Positions 50,160-61,184 of a DNA stretch of 64,000 nucleotides are shown piece after piece (positions within the stretch are counted from its first letter, which is position 1; every line of letters begins with the position of its first letter). The DNA comes from Saccharomycopsis crataegensis (Eukaryota; Ascomycota; Saccharomycetes; Ascoideales; Saccharomycopsidaceae). The notes under the pieces are model-generated. The model was not told the DNA's origin, ran no database searches, and saw only the letters and a list, made by a program, of their open reading frames with translations. A program made the translations under genes and the position numbers. The stretch covers positions 2,356,001 through 2,420,000 of the forward strand of contig NW_027043829.1 in assembly GCF_037102585.1 (NCBI RefSeq), given 5' to 3'.

Positions 50160-50743
50160 TCTGAATTATTATTCTATTAGCGAAATCCAATTACTCTCAC
50201 CACTAACCAATATTTATGGGAACCTATAGATATATATATATACTCAGATTGCTTGTATATATTTCGTATTCTATTAACCACTGGATCCTGAAATAGCTAA
50301 TGGTTGTTGATAGCCTTAGTCTTTTCGGTGGTTAATTTTCTTGCTTTTTTTTTTTATTTATTATTTATCGAAGGTTACTCGTTGTTGATATTTTCGATAA
50401 AATTTCCACTCTTCTTCCTTTAATTTGTTTCGCGGTATCCGTATTGATTTTCGATTAAGATGTTGATCAGTACGTGACAGATGGGTTTTGCAATCCCACT
50501 TGTTTGTTGTTGACCAAGTTCGAAGAAGTATCGCACTTACCCGCATTCACCTAATTTACATCCGGGTAATGTTACCTCATTTCTGGTGCCAACTCGCTTT
50601 TGACGTGCATCACATCAACCAACACCCACAAGCTATTGTGAGATATCTGTATTTGTCGCTTTATATATATCCCCTTCTCTCTTAATTTCTGATAGTTTTG
50701 GTACCTTAGAAAGCTTCATGGCCCGCCTAGGCTATTTGCCCCT
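50160..50743. other. XRN1/Red1-like divergent region
   Basis: 584 bp shared promoter. It carries two Reb1-type sites facing each other: TTACCCG at 50537-50543 and CCGGGTAA at 50562-50569. TA-rich stretches lie nearer XRN1. Confidence 0.45.
50537..50569. promoter_or_regulatory. paired Reb1-type sites
   Basis: TTACCCG and its inverse CCGGGTAA, 18 bp apart. Inverted pairs of general regulatory factor sites often mark nucleosome-free divergent promoters. Inferred from consensus only. Confidence 0.45.
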
Positions 50744-53703
50744 ATGAATAACGACAAGCGCCGTCACAACATGAACGCCAACTGGATTACCAAATCGGTG
50801 ACAAAATTGACCTGTTTGATTAAGAATAACAAGGCCAAGTGGCTCAATTCAAATGCTTTCAAGTAGTAAATAGTTGCTATCGTGAAGATATTAATTCCGA
50901 TGCTGATACCTTTGTATGATTTTTTTTAAGCTGTGCTTGTTGCCACTAACCTTCATATCGCTTCCATGAGAATGATTATCAAAAACTCGTAAATTTCGAG
51001 ATATTTGAAACAGGAAAGACTCACTTATTAAAAGATAAGAGCTATTTGATATCTGTTGAGAGATTTTTCAAAGCTTTAGATGAAATTATTGATGCTGAAG
51101 ATCAGGATAATGATGGTATTAAGGCAGTATTGTTTCCAGTAGCAATGTTCTTGTTCCTACTTACAGAAGCAAAGACCTTCAATTACATTGATATTTTAAT
51201 TGTCAGTATTGGAAATTCTTTTTTACTTCCACTTTTTAGAATAACTATTGACAGTTCAAGAACTTTATTCCTAGTAAAGGCTTGTCAATTGATGGGAAGT
51301 TTGCTGAACCTTTGTTGGGTCTTGGCTTTAGCGCCGAAGTATACAATTGGAAGGTATGTGTCATTGTTAGCTTTTCTATTTCGTTGATACTAAGGCATAT
51401 TAAACTAACGCTTTTTGTCAAATAAGATTTTTCAACTATTGTCCTGCATTGTGAAAGTTGATAGAGGCACTCGAGTAGTCTTACTAAGTTTATTCAGGTC
51501 AACATACTATGAAAGGCTAGGCCATAAAATTATAGATGGTAAGGATTTTTCTGAAGTTATCTACATCATTATTTTAGTTTCAGTTATGTTTCCTGCGAGG
51601 AAATTCTCCACTGGAAAGCCCTTCATCTCTAAATTATGGCCACCTTCGAAGATTAGACTTTGTTATTACCAGAATTTCCCTTATGATGCTTCTCAAGGAT
51701 CTTGTAGCATTATTGAATATCTTCTGGAAATTAGCAAGCCCTCCATTTTTGCAAAATTTAACAATTTGTACGAACTCAAGTACATACACACTGACTTTGT
51801 TAAATTTGATAATTCTGGAAAAATGAAGTTGTTTTGTACTATTTATTTTGATCAACTATTGTTTTGGATTTTTGCAGATGATAATGCAGTTGTTAATGAT
51901 GGTTATTTTAGTCCGATCCAGATTGATTTGGATTCTGTTTACAATATCAATTATATTGATGAGCAGGCTTTAGAAATTGAGGGAACTTTTGGCCATTTAT
52001 TGACTGTTTCCAATTTATCGATATTCTTTGACGAGAATATCATAAAGAAAGGTGCGAAATTTTCTGTTTCATTGGAACCTTGTGCGAATTCTTCACTTAT
52101 TGAATTATTATCTGATATTAGATATTATGAGAGCTACCTGAAGGAGATGCCAACCAACGAGTCGAAAGTTTTCACAGCTATTTCTCCGATTATCTTGGAT
52201 AAGTTTGCCAATTGCACTGAAGAGTATGAAGGTAGCTCCTCTAAGCACAGTAAAAGATCTAGCGAATCATCTTTCTCCATTCATCTCATCGAAAACGATA
52301 CTTCTACTCTGAATACAATGAATAAGACCACCATCACTGATGCTACTTCTGTTGCTGCTCCAATTGATAAGGCAGTTCAGGAATCAATGACGCCTGTAAC
52401 TGGTATTTTGCATTCTAAGTCTGTTCATAAAAGCAATTTTTTACTGCAAAAGAAAGTCTCTGAAATTCCAATTATTCAAATTCCTGCCTCTCCTGAACCA
52501 TCTGTTACTTCCTCTATTTCCAAAGAGAGTAGAGCCAAAATCAAACTTTCTAATGGAAAGAAGCGCCGGTCTACTCTTTTCAGCAAGGTCATGAAGAAAG
52601 ACCGCGGTAAAATAGCTGAAAGGAAGAAAAATACCGCAGAGGATTTTTGGGAGTTAAGCTCTGATGATTCTCAAGTGGATATTGCTATTGTTGATCCAAA
52701 AAGTGACGGTAGTACGATACAGAAATCTAAACCCAAGGTAATCGAAATTGCACATTCTTCACCAGTACCTCCAATTATTAAGAAGCCTAATCTCATAACA
52801 AAAAAACTAAAAAGTATCGATGAAGAAAACAAAAGTGAAAATACTGTTGAAAGATTTGGCGACGAAACCGAAACAACGGTAATTTCATACATTACTAATT
52901 CCCCAATCATTGCAGCTAAGACACGACGCTATGCGAAAAGCAAAGTGTCTAAGTACATTGTTGCTAAACCTCAAAGATCCCAAGGGAAAAGAAAAGTAAT
53001 TGAACAAGAAAGTTCTAGCCCGATCATTTCTCAGCGATTGGCGAAAGCAGTTCCAGCAGCTCATGAGGCAATTGTACCAAAATTGGGATTATCGAAAAGA
53101 TTGAGCCCAATGAGAAGACATAAGTCATTTTATATTTCTAATGTGGAAAGTAGTCATCAGGATGTTCATAAATCTAAACCCAATGCTGTCTCATCCCAAA
53201 ACAATAAGCTTGAGCTTAGGAGTGGTGAACTAAGCATGGTTATGGACGACGACGATACTGATGAGTCTTTTCGGGAATTAGCAATTGATTATTCTATTAA
53301 GGACCCTCCTGCTCAACCTGATGGAGATCTTTTAACAACCGCTGCTACTGCTGAAGCTGTAGGATCGAGGTATGTTGCTTCTTCTCAAAGCGCGGCTTCT
53401 CAAGCTGCATCGATTTTTCATAATGAATTCACCACTTTGGACCCGAACAAAATTCAACATCAGATCTTTCAAGGATTAAATTTGCTTTCCAAATCCCTTG
53501 TTGGGAAGATGCGGTTAATTCATGGTGCGATTCAAACAGAGGCTGATAAGATTTCAGATGAAATGACGAAAAAATTGGAACAGGTGGACAAAGAGAATGA
53601 AATCAAGTTGCAAAACTTTCATAAATTTGTCAAATTGTTGTCAGAAAAGGCTGCAAGTAGCGAACAAGAGATCATGGCATTTATTAACAATTCAGGAAAG
53701 TGA
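50744..53703 (+). CDS. Red1/SYCP2-like meiotic axis protein, frame interrupted near its 5' end
   Basis: Two splice-like gaps join three coding blocks: up to 50913, 50971-51353 and 51427-53703. The last block (about 758 codons) is fully open. Its beginning continues an all-helical ARM-like region (IFQLLSCIVKVDRGTRVVLLSLF). A beta-rich middle follows (KMKLFCTIYFDQLLFWIF) and then a long basic Ser-rich linker. A C-terminal coiled coil (IFQGLNLLSKSLVGKMRLIHGAI to EQEIMAFI) closes it. This is the Red1/SYCP2 order. The frame does not run through cleanly: block 1 needs a -1 shift near 50857, and the 73-bp second intron leaves the frame off by one. It may be a gene in decay, a sequence error or an unusual splice. 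Red1 identity is by architecture only. Confidence 0.5.
50914..50970 (+). other. putative intron 1 of the Red1-like gene
   Basis: 57 bp with donor GTATGA, branch CACTAAC (50944-50950) and the unusual acceptor ATGAG. It joins ...NSDADTF to NDYQKLVNFEIFETGK in phase. Confidence 0.45.
51354..51426 (+). other. putative intron 2 of the Red1-like gene
   Basis: 73 bp with donor GTATGT, branch-like AACTAAC (51403-51409) and acceptor ATAAG. The signals are good, but splicing here puts the downstream block one base out of frame. Confidence 0.45.
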
Positions 53704-53912
53704 TGATTATTTTATTTATATATAGCTTACGTAGTGCTGCAATGAATGATGATATTAATATTAATCAAAGTAATAGTTTATTAGGATAAAAAAAGAATTA
53801 AAACAAAAAACAAAAAACAAACAAAAAAAAAAAAGGGCAGCAAATTGCTTCTTTAAATGAAGAAAATGGGATAACGATTAATAAAATAAAATAAAATAAA
53901 ATAAAAAAGAAA

Positions 53913-55345
53913 TTAACTGGCATTCAATTCTTCTTCGTCTTCAACTTCCCTCTTCTTCAAAATCAACGGATAACCAGTGACTCTTTCATAAATGTCCTTG
54001 ACATCATCGGTGGTAGTTTCGAAATGGGAACTAGCATCGTAGGATTTGGAAATGAAGACATTGTCAGCTTTACCATCGGCCTTCGGTTCGTACAAATCAG
54101 AAACGCTAATGAATTGTTCTTCGACTTCGCCAATCAAATCAAAGGCTGGCTTCAATTCAACATGAGGGTTATCGGTTTCGATAATGGTGGAAGCGATAGC
54201 CAAGTAGTAAGGCTTGGCAGCGACGTTGTGGGTGTAAGAAACGGTGGCAATGTAAATATCGTTTTTACGGCCCACTTGGTTTTGTGGAATGATAATTTGT
54301 AAAGAGTCACAGTCGGCAGCTTGGGCGATTGGATGTTTCAAAATACAGATTGCTCTAATGACTCTTTGGCCGGTCTTTTGGACTTTTTCTGGGAAATAAG
54401 TTGGGTCACCAATGACGATTGGGGCTTTAGCAGTACCTTCCTTAGTTTTAACCCCGGCGAATTTACCAGCATCATCGTACAAGATTTCATCGACTGGAGT
54501 GTCCAACATATAAGTACCCCCGTAAATGGCCGACAATCTAGCAAACCCTTGTGGCAATTCCCCTAAACCGTACAATGGGTAAATGTAAGGGGATTTCCCG
54601 TATCTGGCGACGGATTGGACGTAAAGAAGGATTCTATCATAAGTTTCTCTGGCTGGTTTTTCCAAGTACTCGTCGTTGGAGTACAAAGCCATGGCGTGGC
54701 CAATGAAATCCTTGGTGCCGGATTCCAAGCCAAACTTATAGTAAACTTCACTCATGGTATTAGCATCCAAGTCCAACCCACTGTGGGTGGAAACGTCTTC
54801 TTCTTTGTAGTTGGCGATGAATTCCAAGAATCTCTTCATTCTTCTTTTTTCGAAAATCCCCATCAAAGAAGATCTGACGGCTTCGTATTCGTTGGATGGG
54901 ACCTTGGCGATTTTCCCGCTACGATAAACGTACGACGCGGCAATTTGCTTGAATTCAATGTAACGGGTGACCTTGGTGTGGACCAAAATGTTGGCCAATT
55001 CACCATTGGCCATCAAGAACTTTGGAATCAAGTCAACACACCAGTCACGGTCGCGGCCCAATTGGTGTTCAGGAACCTCTTCTCTGAATTTCTTGAACAA
55101 TTGTGATAAGTTCAACGAGGCCGATTCACCCCCGTAAAAATCTTGACGGTCGATATGGAGGACTTTCTTTCCGTCGACGGATAAAAGACCAGAGAGAACA
55201 CATTCGGTCAAACCAGTTCCTAAACAATTGAGGGTTAGTTTATGTTTAATTGTGGATGATATTGTAAAAAAAAAAAAAAAAAAAAGAAAAAGAACAGAAA
55301 CAAAAGTAACTTACCAAGAACAATAACATCATAAGATTCATCCAT
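53913..55345 (-). CDS. GDI1: Rab GDP-dissociation inhibitor (spliced)
   Basis: Exon 1 is 55315-55345 (MDESYDVIVLG) and exon 2 is 53913-55219, giving 445 residues. GDI extracts prenylated GDP-bound Rab/Ypt proteins from membranes and recycles them. Visible are the dinucleotide-fold opening VIVLGTGLTECVLSGLL, HIDRQDFYGGESASLNLSQL and the Rab-binding platform SGKIAKVPSNEYEAVRSS. The domain II segment MSEVYYKFGLESGTKDFIGHAMAL is also present. Length equals S. cerevisiae Gdi1 (451) within a few residues. Codon bias is high, fitting an abundant protein. Confidence 0.97.
55220..55314 (-). other. GDI1 intron
   Basis: 95 bp on the minus strand: donor GTAAGT, branch AACTAAC (55234-55240) and acceptor TTTAG. 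It restores the conserved VLGTGLTE motif split between the exons. Confidence 0.94.
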
Positions 55346-56087
55346 GGTGTATATGAGAAGTGAGAAGTTTTAAGAAAGTAATGAAGCAACTGGACAAATT
55401 AGCTCTAACAAAAGAAAAAAGAAGGAAAGAAGGAAAAAAAAAAGGACAAATCGCAACAATGTTGATAAAGGATGAAATATGATTGTGTGTCACTTTGTAA
55501 GAAAAATAAAAAAATACCGATGCCATCACCACCACCACCACATCATCGTGGGGTACCCTCTCCAAAATGACTAGGCGCGCGACACGTACCTTCTCAATGG
55601 CCACCGCAATGGTCACGAAATGGAATAATAATATCAGTTGGAATAATGTCAATTGGCAAGTAATGTGGCGGGAATATCCTGTTTGATGGTTTATTAGTAT
55701 ATAGAAGGGATTCTGGTCTTCTCAGGCTCAATGAGCGATACTGCTCCTCTCTGCATAAGGTTTGGCCGCATTCAATCCCCCCACCTATTATAGAGAGTGC
55801 AGCCCCATAAAGTCTTCTTTCTTGCACTCACTATTACCATTTCCAGTAGATAAACGACCGTTACCAAGCATCTCTGGCTACATCAACAACTATTCCCCCA
55901 GGTTGGCTCTACTACCAACAGAGGAAAAAAAAAAAAAAAGTATCACGTGGGGTACACTCTCACGGGTGTTTTAGGGTGGTTTTTTTTTGCCTCTTTCCCC
56001 CAGCAAAGAAGTCATTGATGAGGGTGCCAATGATCATCATGATATAAAACGATAATAATCAAATATATATATTTATAAAAGTGCCAA
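55346..56087. other. GDI1/RRD1 divergent region
   Basis: 742 bp with A-rich runs, a CACCACCACCACCAC run (about 55526-55541) and a CACGTG at 55944-55949, 139 bp upstream of RRD1. No gene. Confidence 0.45.
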
Positions 56088-57668
56088 ATGTTAGACCCTC
56101 CCAAGATATTCGATACCTTGGGGAGGCACCCCAACTTCATGGAACCCAAGAAACGTATCAATGACACCGCAGGAACCGAAAATTTCCAACACTCTGTGGC
56201 GTTGGAGCACATTGCAAAGTTGACCAACCAGATCTTATTTTTGACCTCTTTGACAGAGTGTCCTGAAGGTCTATTGGATCCCCAAATGCTGACAAGAACA
56301 AAAGAAGACGCGATGATGGCCCCAGCTGCAAAATCTCTGCCTGCGCCCCAATTACATCATGATAACCGTCCGCTCGCCCCAAAGTTTCCCGATGACCACG
56401 GCAGTGGTAGCACCACCACCACCACCCTGCTTGATGAACTTTTGCAAAGAATTGACGACAATGGAGTGACAATGATGGTGAAATTGTTACAATTCCTCAA
56501 CGAACTAATAGATGAGACCCCGCCACTTCCTGGGCCGCGGAGATACGGTAATCCTGCGTGTCGTGAATGGCATACTAAAGTTGAATCACGGTTAAGTGGC
56601 AAATTGCATGAGTTAATCATTGATTCACAACTATACACTGGCCCCAATAAAGAGAACTACATCATGGAAATACAATACTACATTCAAAATGCCTTTGGGT
56701 CGAAAATTCGCCTCGATTACGGAACTGGACATGAGTTAAGTTATTTGGCGTTCATTGGGTGCTTGTGGATGAGCGATGTGCTATGTCATATGGACGGAGT
56801 TAAATTTTTGATTATATTCAGTAAATACTACGATTTGGTTCGCCGGTTAATTGTTTCTTATACTTTAGAGCCTGCGGGATCGCACGGGGTATGGGGACTC
56901 GATGATCATTTCCACTTTTCTTATTTGATTGGGGTTTCGCAAATGGTTGATATGAGCGAATTTGTCGATATTAATTCAATAACCCCTTCCCAGCTAGAAC
57001 AGCATAAATTGAAGAAACAACGTATGCAAGCGGTTATCATTCCCTCTCCTGATTCAGTAATGGACAGGCGGATGGTTGACCATTTCAAGCTTAAGAACCT
57101 TTATTTCAATTCGGTGGCATTCATTAACAAAGTCAAAAACGGCCCATTTTGGGAAACTTCCCCAATATTATACGATATTTCCGGGGTGAAATCCTGGAAA
57201 AAGATCTTGATCGGCTTACAAAAGATGTACAGGGTCGAAGTGTTGGGGAAATTCCCGGTGGTGCAACACTTTTGGTTCGGAGGGGTTTTTTTCCCTTGGT
57301 TGGACGTCAATACAAATGAAGAGTTGGAAATCAATGATACCCTTGTCGATAAGGAAACTAGCGTCCCGAAAGAATCGAGCAATTCCCAGGAGGAAACCTC
57401 TTCAAGAAGCGATCGAGTATCAGATAAGCACAAACTTCAAATGATGAATCAAACCCCTGGGGATTTCAATCCAGTAACTATGGCGCCAACCAGTGGTTCT
57501 AATGCTTCAACAATGAATGCTACTACTACCGCTCCTTGGTTGGCCACTCATAGAGGCATGGTTAACCAAAATGTCCATCCTTCTGTTCGTCTTGGTAGAG
57601 TTCCTGGAAGAGATACCAGTCTGTTTATACTTCCGCAGACTATCAAACGTCAACAGCCAAAGAGATGA
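56088..57668 (+). CDS. RRD1: PP2A activator / peptidyl-prolyl isomerase, PTPA family
   Basis: A 526-residue PTPA-family protein (Rrd1/Rrd2, Ypa1/Ypa2) that activates PP2A-type phosphatases and has prolyl-isomerase activity. Conserved blocks are RYGNPACREWH, FGSKIRLDYGTGHELSYLAFIGCLW, PAGSHGVWGLDDHFHFSYLIG and GPFWETSPILYDISGVKSW. The core ends near residue 390 with QHFWFGGVFFPW. An added Ser/Thr/Asn-rich tail of about 130 residues follows. A Thr/Pro/His-rich insertion lies at about 75-115. The tail favours Rrd1 over the shorter Rrd2, but that choice is tentative. Confidence 0.88.
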   Translation: MLDPPKIFDTLGRHPNFMEPKKRINDTAGTENFQHSVALEHIAKLTNQILFLTSLTECPEGLLDPQMLTRTKEDAMMAPAAKSLPAPQLHHDNRPLAPKFPDDHGSGSTTTTTLLDELLQRIDDNGVTMMVKLLQFLNELIDETPPLPGPRRYGNPACREWHTKVESRLSGKLHELIIDSQLYTGPNKENYIMEIQYYIQNAFGSKIRLDYGTGHELSYLAFIGCLWMSDVLCHMDGVKFLIIFSKYYDLVRRLIVSYTLEPAGSHGVWGLDDHFHFSYLIGVSQMVDMSEFVDINSITPSQLEQHKLKKQRMQAVIIPSPDSVMDRRMVDHFKLKNLYFNSVAFINKVKNGPFWETSPILYDISGVKSWKKILIGLQKMYRVEVLGKFPVVQHFWFGGVFFPWLDVNTNEELEINDTLVDKETSVPKESSNSQEETSSRSDRVSDKHKLQMMNQTPGDFNPVTMAPTSGSNASTMNATTTAPWLATHRGMVNQNVHPSVRLGRVPGRDTSLFILPQTIKRQQPKR

Positions 57669-58028
57669 AGTGGTATTTCCGATCATTATGGAGACTATAA
57701 GTGATGAAGTTTAGCGTTATGCGATGATTTTTATGAAACTGATGAACCAAAAAAGAAAAAAAAGATGATGATTTTGTTTTCATTCTTTTATTAACTATTT
57801 AATTCTATCCATTGCCTCTGGAAGTCACAGATCAATTTTTATACTCTTTTAAATAAACAATAAAACATGCACTTTTATCATGGATTGGAAAAAAAGACAA
57901 CAATGACTAATACAAAAAAAAAAAAACTAAAAATGACAATAACATGAAGAAAATCGAAAAGCCTGGAGATATTCATTAAATATAATAAAGATAATAAAAA
58001 AAAGTCATGACATATGAAAGTTCCATTT
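57669..58028. other. convergent intergenic region RRD1/LEU5
   Basis: 360 bp, A-rich, both terminators. Nothing else seen. Confidence 0.4.
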
Positions 58029-59237
58029 TTAAATTCCCAAGAAATATTTCATTCTTTCATAAACAAAGAAGGAGCAGGCAACCATTGGAATCACCTTAAT
58101 GTATCCAATACTTAACCCAACGTAAAACCCTTTGAGGCCTCGTTCGCCGTGAATGATTTTGGCCATTTGAACCATCGAATAATATTTACCATCATTGGTA
58201 ACCGCACCAACCTGTAATCTTCTACGGATCACTTCGAATGGATACGATGCGGTCTGCGATACTAGCCCTGCCACCCCACCTGCTATAAGTTGGGCCCATG
58301 CTTTCAAAGGCGGTCTATGGTCGTGAGATTCCTTCTGCATTGTGTTATTTGTAGAACAATTGGAATAGTCGACCGTGAACTTCGATAAGATCTTTGATCG
58401 GAAAATGTCATGGACAAAATCGTGGGTCCAAAAAGATACCCCGGCATAAGGGATCATTCCGATGATAGTTGGGGAAAACCCTCTATAGAAATTTGTGGTC
58501 CCCAAAAGCTTGTGGTATAATTTGGACGATGATATTGTTGCTATTTTGGAAGATTGATATTTGGTAGGCTCGTTGATAATCGAGGCAAAAGTGTTTAGTA
58601 ACCTGCCATTCATTATTCTTTTTTGGGGGTGTTGGTCGCGATACTTTGTGTCGAATGCCATTCTGACCCTAAGTAAATCCAAGGGGTAGGTACAAAACAC
58701 CGATATGATCCCGCTGATGGACCCTGCTAGTAATCTTCTACCATTGGTCTCGTAAACGTCGCTGGGGATCAACAAGTTTCTGATCTGCTCGTAGGCAACA
58801 AACTTGATCGCGGCATAAGGGAAGATACGAATAAGCGTGACCGAATGGCCTTGGAAAAACCCCACAAACCCATCGTTGTGGAAGATCTTTTTGGCAGCCT
58901 TGGAGAGCCCAAAGTACGACGATGAGAATTCTTTAAACTCGGGGTTGGATGTCTGGAACAAGATCTTGATCCGGTCAAGAGGGGCGATCAATGATTTGGC
59001 ACTGCACCCGGCGATGCCTCCAGCAAGGGCTGTCAACGTCACGTAGTGGAGCGACGTCTTATCAACATTGTGTCGGATGGCAGTTGAGTTCTTGGTCGAG
59101 GCTGCTATTATTGTGGGCTTGGTGGCGGTCACTGCCGGATGTTCTATATTATAGGAGGTGAGTTTTGGCAGCTGTTGTGGGCTAGAAGATGGTAGCGAAG
59201 CGTCGTCATTAAGGTCTGTAGATATCGACGGCGACAT
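58029..59237 (-). CDS. LEU5: mitochondrial CoA carrier Leu5
   Basis: 402 residues of the mitochondrial carrier family. It has three repeats carrying PLDRIK, PLDLLR and PFEVIR (the Px[D/E]xx[K/R] signatures) and six membrane helices. The first repeat reads AGGIAGCSAKSLIAPLDRIKILFQTSNP, very close to Leu5 and the Graves-disease carrier SLC25A16, which bring coenzyme A into the matrix. The first 75 residues are a polar Ser/Thr/Pro-rich extension. There is an insertion between repeats 2 and 3 with Asn/Ser residues. It is expected in the inner membrane. Confidence 0.88.
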   Translation of the reverse strand: MSPSISTDLNDDASLPSSSPQQLPKLTSYNIEHPAVTATKPTIIAASTKNSTAIRHNVDKTSLHYVTLTALAGGIAGCSAKSLIAPLDRIKILFQTSNPEFKEFSSSYFGLSKAAKKIFHNDGFVGFFQGHSVTLIRIFPYAAIKFVAYEQIRNLLIPSDVYETNGRRLLAGSISGIISVFCTYPLDLLRVRMAFDTKYRDQHPQKRIMNGRLLNTFASIINEPTKYQSSKIATISSSKLYHKLLGTTNFYRGFSPTIIGMIPYAGVSFWTHDFVHDIFRSKILSKFTVDYSNCSTNNTMQKESHDHRPPLKAWAQLIAGGVAGLVSQTASYPFEVIRRRLQVGAVTNDGKYYSMVQMAKIIHGERGLKGFYVGLSIGYIKVIPMVACSFFVYERMKYFLGI

Positions 59238-59846
59238 GGTGGTGTGTGGTTGAATATATGATTGTTTTTGTTTTCCTTCTTTATTTATTTATATGTGTAG
59301 CAAGAACCGGTTTATGAGATGGGGGCCATGAGGAATTGTCGTTCTGTTATGGTGGTGGATCAGAAAATGAACCAATAGATAAACAACAAATGAATGTAAA
59401 GGAAAGGAAAGGAAAGGAAAGAAGAAGGACAAAGAGCAGCAATACAAGAGATAAAGAAGATGATAGGATTGTTTTAGGTTCAGACGGGCATATACCTGGC
59501 AAGCAATTGGAAGTCTTTTGGAAGTTGACTGGTTCTAACAGGGCAGGGCCTCTGGTGGGGAGAGAAGGGAGTTAAAGGGCAAATGGCAGCGGCGCATTTA
59601 TTAATCATCTGAAAATATTTTTTTTTTTAGTGTGGTCGGAGTGCGGCTAGAGAAGATTGCCCATATAACCTCTTTATCTTCAACTGTTTCATTAGGAAAA
59701 TTGTCGTTTTTTTATTTATTAAATATTTACATTTTACAATTCAATTCACTCTACAAAATTTGGACACTTAAATAAATCACAAATGATAAGCCAATAAATT
59801 AAATAATCCTCAAATAACAAGAAACTAAACCGTAACATTCTAAAAT
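59238..59846. other. intergenic region LEU5/TCD
   Basis: 609 bp with a (GGAAA)n stretch (about 59400-59421) and T-rich runs. A 79-codon frame at 59336-59575 has no recognisable features. Confidence 0.4.
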
Positions 59847-61178
59847 TCAACGGAATTGCGAATAATATTCCTCTTCCTTGAACCGTTTTTCCACCAAATC
59901 AAGCACCTCTTTGCTGTAGACATCTTCAACACGCTTTCCACCATTCAACACCTCTTGCTCATGGTATTTTTGTTCTTCTTTTGTCATCAACACCACATTC
60001 TGGGTCGATAATTCTCTGTCAGGAAGCCATCTGGATAAAGTCAATCTGGTGGAGTAGCCAGAAATTGGCGATTTCCCTCTAAACACTTCTTCAATGATGT
60101 ATTCGACATCCCTCATTGAAATTGGTACCACCTGGCCCTTGCCAAGTCTTGTTTGTTGACCAGCTAACGTCATCAACACTGAATCATAAACCTTCATCCG
60201 GTTCTTACCTTCAATCACTTCAATAGGATACCCAGCCACTGACGCCAACAAATGCGAGACAATTGTCAAACCAAACATCCCAGGCATTGGTCCCAAAACC
60301 GGTAAGATTCTCACTCTAAAGTTTTGTAACGCACTCAATTCATCAATTTTCCCCTTCTCATACTCATCATCTGGTAATGGAAGTAAGTTGGCCTTACGAG
60401 GATCAGGTTTTTCTGCAGAAAACGCTACGGTGATCCCGGTGGCAATCCCTCTTTTCTTCAATCTTCTTCTAACAGATTTCATAAGCGCATCTTCTTCGGT
60501 CACTCTGATATCCCCAATATTCATCCTGGTAGGGTCGCTTTTACACGCCGCTCCTCCACTAGAAATCACCGGGACTTCGTTATCGTGACAATATGCTAAT
60601 AAATCAACCTTGGTATCAATATTGTCAATACAATCAATGACATAGTCTGGTCTTGCCCCGTCTTCTAGTAGTAATCTCTGGGCATTATCCATGGTCCATA
60701 ACTCATTTACCGCCTCGATCTCCACCCATGGGGCAATTTCCAACAAATGGTTCTTTAAAGTGTCGACTTTCGAAATACCCACATCTCGAAGATTGGCCAC
60801 CGCATGACGGTTCAATGATGATAACGTCACTTGATCAAAATCAATCACCTTAATTTTCCCCACTCCAGAACGTACAAGCATCGTGGTGACCCAAGAACCT
60901 ACACCACCAGCCCCCACCACCACCACATACAAGTCTCGTATCTTGGCCATCCCTTCATCTCCTAAGAATGCGTAGTTTCTCGCGAGTTGTTCCTGAATAA
61001 GATCCTCGTCGTAATCCTTGATGGTTTCATTGATTCTTTTCAATGATCTCTTCGAGTCTGTGAATTGTTCTTTGGTGTTTCTGGCTTGGTATTGATGGTA
61101 TAATTCAAAGCATACTGAAGTTAATGCCGCAGTGGCAATGGCAGTGATACCTATAGTTCTAAGATTATTATCAGACAT
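59847..61178 (-). CDS. TCD1: tRNA threonylcarbamoyladenosine dehydratase (Tcd1/Tcd2)
   Basis: 443 residues, E1-like. It converts t6A37 of ANN-decoding tRNAs to the cyclic form using ATP. An N-terminal membrane segment (about 6-26: RTIGITAIATAALTSVCFELY) fits the mitochondrial outer-membrane location of the yeast enzymes. The fold follows: VVVVGAGGVGSWVTTMLVRSG, VIDFDQVTLSSLNRHAVA, VIDCIDNIDTKVDLL and SSGGAACKSDPTRM. RVTEEDALMKSVRRRLKKRGI is also typical. S. cerevisiae has two paralogues (447 and 429 residues) and I cannot choose between them. Confidence 0.9.
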   Translation of the reverse strand: MSDNNLRTIGITAIATAALTSVCFELYHQYQARNTKEQFTDSKRSLKRINETIKDYDEDLIQEQLARNYAFLGDEGMAKIRDLYVVVVGAGGVGSWVTTMLVRSGVGKIKVIDFDQVTLSSLNRHAVANLRDVGISKVDTLKNHLLEIAPWVEIEAVNELWTMDNAQRLLLEDGARPDYVIDCIDNIDTKVDLLAYCHDNEVPVISSGGAACKSDPTRMNIGDIRVTEEDALMKSVRRRLKKRGIATGITVAFSAEKPDPRKANLLPLPDDEYEKGKIDELSALQNFRVRILPVLGPMPGMFGLTIVSHLLASVAGYPIEVIEGKNRMKVYDSVLMTLAGQQTRLGKGQVVPISMRDVEYIIEEVFRGKSPISGYSTRLTLSRWLPDRELSTQNVVLMTKEEQKYHEQEVLNGGKRVEDVYSKEVLDLVEKRFKEEEYYSQFR

Positions 61179-61184
61179 TTCTAA

